Positions 6,027-8,768 of a stretch of 8,768 nucleotides of DNA are shown piece after piece. Below the pieces are notes generated by a model. It was not told the DNA's origin and did not search any database. It saw nothing but the letters and a program-made list of their open reading frames with translations. The DNA lies in contig QLUL01000035.1 of the NCBI GenBank assembly GCA_018725425.1, forward strand, positions 1-8,768, written 5' to 3'. The position numbers and the translations under genes are program-made. The stretch is from Chloroflexota bacterium (GTDB lineage: Bacteria > Chloroflexota > Dehalococcoidia > SZUA-161 > SpSt-899). Numbering within the stretch: the stretch's first letter is position 1; each line of letters starts with the position of its first letter.

Positions 6027-6046
6027 ACTAGAGCAGTTATTCTAGT
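6027..6046. promoter_or_regulatory. Inverted repeat between the divergent promoters, candidate operator
   Basis: ACTAGA (6027-6032) and TCTAGT (6041-6046) are perfect inverted halves with an eight-base spacer, 20 bases overall. That is the usual size of a site for a dimeric winged-helix repressor. It covers the predicted start point of the aminomutase message (about 6043) and lies just downstream of the opposite one. The likely ligand is the protein encoded at 6139-6447, by proximity only. Confidence 0.45.
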
Positions 6047-6049
6047 CTT

Positions 6050-6077
6050 ATTATACCAGAAATGCAGAGCTTGTCAA
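6050..6077 (-). promoter_or_regulatory. Consensus sigma-70-type promoter for the aminomutase operon
   Basis: On the minus strand TTGACA (6077-6072) and TATAAT (6055-6050) are both perfect, 16 bases apart. Start near 6043 gives a leader of about 107 bases to the GTG at 5936. The promoter points at, and partly overlaps the transcript of, the opposing plus-strand promoter. Confidence 0.85.
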
Positions 6078-6084
6078 GCGGTTT

Positions 6085-6110
6085 AGGGTCGGATGAATCC
6101 GACCCCTACT
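6085..6110. repeat. Dispersed palindrome, copy 3, in the regulator leader
   Basis: Identical over 26 bases to 5890-5915 and in the same orientation. The two copies therefore form direct repeats 195 bases apart that bracket the whole divergent promoter region. This copy is just upstream of the aminomutase -35 box and 28 bases before the regulator ATG. Confidence 0.9.
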
Positions 6111-6138
6111 GAATGACTGTTGTAAGGAGGTACTTGGG

Positions 6139-6447
6139 ATGAGTGATTGGAGCTTATTTACAAGCCATGGTTTAGTATTAGTTTCGGTTGCCAAAAACCC
6201 GGCGCAGACAGCCAGAGAAGTTGGTGATAATGTTGGCCTAACTGAGCGGACAGCGCACAAGATAATCATTGACCTTGAGGAAGCGGGATACATTACGAGA
6301 ATTAAAGTTGGCCGGCAGAACAAGTATAAAATCCACCCCAATGTGCCAATCGGGGGTGACGTAACTGATGCTTCTTTAGGAGAACTACTCGCAACACTTG
6401 GTTGGAAACGCAAGATACGAAGGTCAAAAGCGGTCAAGATATCATGA
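6139..6447 (+). CDS. Small winged-helix-turn-helix transcriptional regulator
   Basis: A 102-residue DNA-binding protein. AGGAGG (6125-6130) lies eight bases before the ATG, so the start is firm. The fold reads as helix 1 LVLVSVAKNP (12-21), helix 2 TAREVGDNVGL (24-34), recognition helix ERTAHKIIIDLEEAGYI (36-52), and a beta wing TRIKVGRQNKYKIHP (53-67). This is the MarR/ArsR-like arrangement in which the wing follows EEAGYI. The C-terminal 35 residues are basic at the end (KRKIRRSKAVK) and contain no recognisable ligand domain or cysteine sensor. It is divergent from the aminomutase operon and shares a 200-base control region containing inverted repeats, so control of that operon and of itself is likely. 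It precedes the transporter by 38 bases on the same strand. Effector unknown. Confidence 0.85.
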   Translation: MSDWSLFTSHGLVLVSVAKNPAQTAREVGDNVGLTERTAHKIIIDLEEAGYITRIKVGRQNKYKIHPNVPIGGDVTDASLGELLATLGWKRKIRRSKAVKIS

Positions 6448-6485
6448 ACCAACCCTGACATATATCTGTTGCGTAACTCCTAAAT

Positions 6486-8615
6486 ATGAATCCACTTAGA
6501 TTATTCAAACCAATTAGATTATTATTCAACCCAAAGCCCACTATATCCGAGCAAGACATAGCCTCAGGATTGCGCTGGCTCACCTGGGAGGGAGCAGTAT
6601 CTCTGGGCTTCAACAGTATCACCACGAGCGGCTTCTTGGCTGCGTTTGCGTTAGCCCTTGGTGCAAATAATCTCCAGATCGGTATTCTGGCAGCTATACC
6701 GTTCCTCATGCAGATTGTTCAAATACCTGCGATCTGGATTGTTGAAAGATTTCGGCGTCGTAAGCAAATCGCTGTGCTGAGTTGGCTTCCCGCACAGCTT
6801 TTGTGGTTTCCCGCAGCACTTATCCCGTTTTTCCTTGAAGTCCCAAGTGCTGCCGCCATAAGCTTGCTGTTGTGGCTAATGGCAGGTCGCGGTCTACTGA
6901 CTGCTGTTGTAAATGCCGCCTGGAATGGCTGGATCCATGATCTTGTTCCCCAAACAATGTTGGGTAGATTCTTTTCAAGGCGACTCGCATTCGCCACTGT
7001 GGCCGTCATGGGTTTCAGCCTGGGAGCAGCCTTCTTTGTGGACTACTGGCGCGGTCATGTTCCCAGTGAGGAGGCAATTTTTGGTTACACCTATGTTCTC
7101 TTATTTGGCGCTCTGTTTCTTGGACTAGCTAGTCCTGCGTTCATGTCACTTATGCCGGAGCCATTAATGCAACCTTTGATCGGACCTCAGCCTTCTCTGA
7201 GACAAAGGCTGTCTGCTCCAATTAAGGATACAAACTTCAGACGACTGATACAGTTTTTACTATCCTGGGGATTCGCCTCAAACTTAGCTATCCCCTTTTT
7301 TGCCGTTTACATGCTAAAGCAGCTTGGGTTACCCCTTACTTGGGTCATTGGGCTCAACATCTTGAGTCAGCTTTTTAACCTATTGTTTCTACGTGTCTGG
7401 GGACGTTTCGTTGACCGGTTTGGCAGCAAGGCGGTACTCTCAGTCTGTGCTTCTCTGTTCCTCCTGGTCATTCTGGGCTGGATATTTATCACGATGCCGG
7501 AACGGCACTTTTTAACTGTGCCTCTCCTGGTTATCTTGCATGCCTTCGCTGGAATCGCAAACGCGGGAGTAGCTCTTACCGTGGGTACCATTGCCTTGAA
7601 GCTGGCACCAAAGGGGGAGGCGACATCTTATCTCGCTGGGGCATCTTTGGCAACTAGCCTCGGGGCAGGGCTGGGACCACTATGTGGTGGAGTAATGGCC
7701 GACTTTTTCGGCGCACGGCAGCTCAATCTGACGTTGACCTGGGTTGATCCGGGCAATTTTGTTCAGCTTCCGGCTCTTATCATAATCGGTTTTGATTTCC
7801 TTTTTGCAATTGCTGTCATCTTGGGCGTAATCACCTTAGGTGTGCTGGCCACCATTCGGGAGCAAGGCGAGGTAGGGCGGGAAGTGATTCTTGAGTCACT
7901 CTTCTTCCCAACGCGTGAACTGTCAAGTCCCACGAGTTCGGGACTAGCGCATAACTTTCTGTCCAGTTTTCCTTTCAGCTTTTTGAAGCGGGTGCCGATT
8001 CCGGGAATAGACGTAGCTTTGGGTGTCACTGCCTACCAGATAGCGGAAATGGCGAGAGCAGCTACTCAAGCTGCAGTAAATGGCCAAAGACTAAAGAGAA
8101 GATTCGTTAGAGTGCTGGATAATGGTTTGGCCAGCATATGGGGGGCTAGTGGCCAAAGACTAGGGAGAAGATTCGTTAGGGTGCTGGATAATGGTTTGGC
8201 CAGCATATGGGGGGCTAGAGGAACAGTGACGACCTATGATGTCGAGATTGTGCGACAAGCCACGCGTGGTGCAGTACACGCTGCTGGTGACACGCCCTTG
8301 TCTGTGGAAAAACTCGTTGCTTCAGTGGCAATGGGCATGGTAACGGCTGCCAGCCGGGCGGGTGTAGATCCGCTCAATGGTATTCTGGGAGCTAGCCAGG
8401 GGATAATCCAAGGAGCAGTTGAAACAGGGGCTGAGCTTGAGGCAGTTACGGAGCAGACAATTGAAGCGGCTAGAAAAGCAGCCGCGCAATTGGGGCTATC
8501 GGAGGAAGTAGCTGTAGCTAAGGCAACTGAGGGTGTACTAGGGGCAGCAGAGGCACTAGGCGCTGATGCTCTAGCCCGGGTGAAAGGGGCTTTACACAAT
8601 GACTGTAGTGACTGA
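6486..8615 (+). CDS. Major facilitator superfamily transporter fused to an alanine-rich repeat domain
   Basis: A 709-residue inner-membrane transporter with an extra soluble domain. Residues 30-460 hold about twelve hydrophobic segments (roughly 36-60, 63-85, 95-117, 121-143, 166-186, 199-221, 252-278, 284-304, 316-336, 342-370, 378-405, 428-456). A basic loop ERFRRRK (87-93) and the motif GRFVDRFGSK (306-315) are typical of MFS. WNGWIHDLVPQTMLGRFFSRR (146-166, shown here in words: W146 through R166) is a conserved-looking cytoplasmic-loop signature. Residues about 465-709 are not transmembrane. They include a tandem 23-residue duplication (533-578) and about five 21-23-residue alanine/glycine-rich helical repeats (592-702). 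The ATG at 6486 has no visible Shine-Dalgarno; an in-frame TAA at 6474 rules out an upstream start, so coupling to the regulator gene is possible. Substrate unknown; export or uptake of the beta-lysine product or its precursor is only inferred. Confidence 0.85.
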   Translation: MNPLRLFKPIRLLFNPKPTISEQDIASGLRWLTWEGAVSLGFNSITTSGFLAAFALALGANNLQIGILAAIPFLMQIVQIPAIWIVERFRRRKQIAVLSWLPAQLLWFPAALIPFFLEVPSAAAISLLLWLMAGRGLLTAVVNAAWNGWIHDLVPQTMLGRFFSRRLAFATVAVMGFSLGAAFFVDYWRGHVPSEEAIFGYTYVLLFGALFLGLASPAFMSLMPEPLMQPLIGPQPSLRQRLSAPIKDTNFRRLIQFLLSWGFASNLAIPFFAVYMLKQLGLPLTWVIGLNILSQLFNLLFLRVWGRFVDRFGSKAVLSVCASLFLLVILGWIFITMPERHFLTVPLLVILHAFAGIANAGVALTVGTIALKLAPKGEATSYLAGASLATSLGAGLGPLCGGVMADFFGARQLNLTLTWVDPGNFVQLPALIIIGFDFLFAIAVILGVITLGVLATIREQGEVGREVILESLFFPTRELSSPTSSGLAHNFLSSFPFSFLKRVPIPGIDVALGVTAYQIAEMARAATQAAVNGQRLKRRFVRVLDNGLASIWGASGQRLGRRFVRVLDNGLASIWGARGTVTTYDVEIVRQATRGAVHAAGDTPLSVEKLVASVAMGMVTAASRAGVDPLNGILGASQGIIQGAVETGAELEAVTEQTIEAARKAAAQLGLSEEVAVAKATEGVLGAAEALGADALARVKGALHNDCSD
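8082..8219 (+). repeat. In-frame 69-bp tandem duplication within the transporter gene
   Basis: Two adjacent 69-base copies (8082-8150 and 8151-8219) match at 65 of 69 positions. The differences are AA to GG after the shared GACTA, A to G in TTAGAGTG, and the last base. Each encodes a 23-residue unit with RRFVRVLDNGLASIWGA. The length is a multiple of three, so the frame is kept. The near identity indicates a recent event. Confidence 0.95.
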
Positions 8616-8668
8616 GCACACTTTCCTCAGAGGAATCACGCTTGGTAAGCTGATGGTCGCCTCACCAA

Positions 8669-8697
8669 TTGACTCCCACCGCGACCGTTGTTATAAT
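8669..8697 (+). promoter_or_regulatory. Near-perfect sigma-70-type promoter for a gene beyond the right edge
   Basis: TTGACT (8669-8674) and TATAAT (8692-8697) are separated by the ideal 17 bases, 54 bases after the transporter stop. Transcription would start near 8704 and run out of the window. Confidence 0.8.
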
Positions 8698-8710
8698 TAT
8701 GTTTGGTGGT

Positions 8711-8745
8711 GATAGGTTCTGCTTGGCGCGCTTTGCAGGCCTATC
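8711..8745 (+). other. Hairpin in the leader of the downstream transcript
   Basis: GATAGG (8711-8716) pairs with CCTATC (8740-8745), and inside it CTGC (8719-8722) pairs with GCAG (8735-8738) around a 12-base loop. It starts about seven bases after the predicted transcript start. A purine-rich AAAAAGGGGG at 8759-8768 could be the ribosome binding site of the next gene. It may be a stabilising 5' stem or part of a regulatory RNA cut by the window edge. Confidence 0.45.
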
Positions 8746-8768
8746 AAATTCGGATGGTAAAAAGGGGG

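Noticed and set aside
8623..8635. TTCCTCAGAGGAA as a terminator after the transporter
   Set aside because: The arms leave a one-base loop and no T tract follows, so it is not a credible intrinsic terminator.
8704..8768. A tRNA at the right edge
   Set aside because: The hairpin does not extend to a cloverleaf; no anticodon arm and no TTCRA-type T loop can be placed.

Overview
The window looks like a piece of chromosome from a bacterium. It has consensus sigma-70-type promoters, AGGAGG-type ribosome binding sites and dense short operons. The gene types and the dispersed GGGTCGGAT palindromes fit an uncultured anaerobe, perhaps Chloroflexota/Dehalococcoidia-like, but that placement is a low-confidence guess. 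No RNA gene, CRISPR array or complete mobile element is visible.

Layout. (1) Bases 1-1859, plus strand: a restriction-modification locus. A beta-class DNA methyltransferase enters from the left edge (1-711). It is followed immediately by a restriction endonuclease resembling the CfrBI family (intact frame 767-1726). The endonuclease appears damaged twice. A 7-A run (735-741) separates the well-placed ATG at 721 from the main frame, and a perfect 13-bp tandem duplication (1659-1684) moves its C-terminus out of frame into 1689-1859. Removing one A and one 13-mer rebuilds a single 374-residue frame. The restriction arm may therefore be dead or switchable while the methyltransferase stays readable. 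(2) 1860-1986: intergenic, no gene seen. (3) 5936 down to 2014, minus strand: a four-gene operon encoding a lysine 2,3-aminomutase-type radical-SAM enzyme, two different D-Ala-D-Ala-ligase-like ATP-grasp enzymes and a GNAT acetyltransferase. It runs from a TTGACA/TATAAT promoter at 6077-6050 to a strong intrinsic terminator at 2020-1982. (4) 5937-6138: a divergent control region with two face-to-face consensus promoters and palindromes between their start points. (5) 6139-8615, plus strand: a small winged-helix regulator, then a 709-residue major-facilitator transporter with a long alanine-rich repeat domain at its C-terminus. (6) 8616-8768: a perfect promoter and a leader hairpin for a gene beyond the right edge.

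How it may work together (inference): the aminomutase would convert L-lysine to beta-lysine, the two ATP-grasp ligases would join it to other amino acids, and the GNAT would acetylate the product. This would give a small beta-lysine-containing peptide-like metabolite such as an osmolyte or bioactive dipeptide/tripeptide. The divergently encoded winged-helix protein is the obvious candidate regulator, and the transporter could move the product or a precursor. A family of short palindromes (1987-2020, 5890-5915, 6085-6110, degenerate 5764-5779) runs through this half of the window. It supplies the operon terminator, flanks the promoter region and is translated inside the aminomutase N-terminus.
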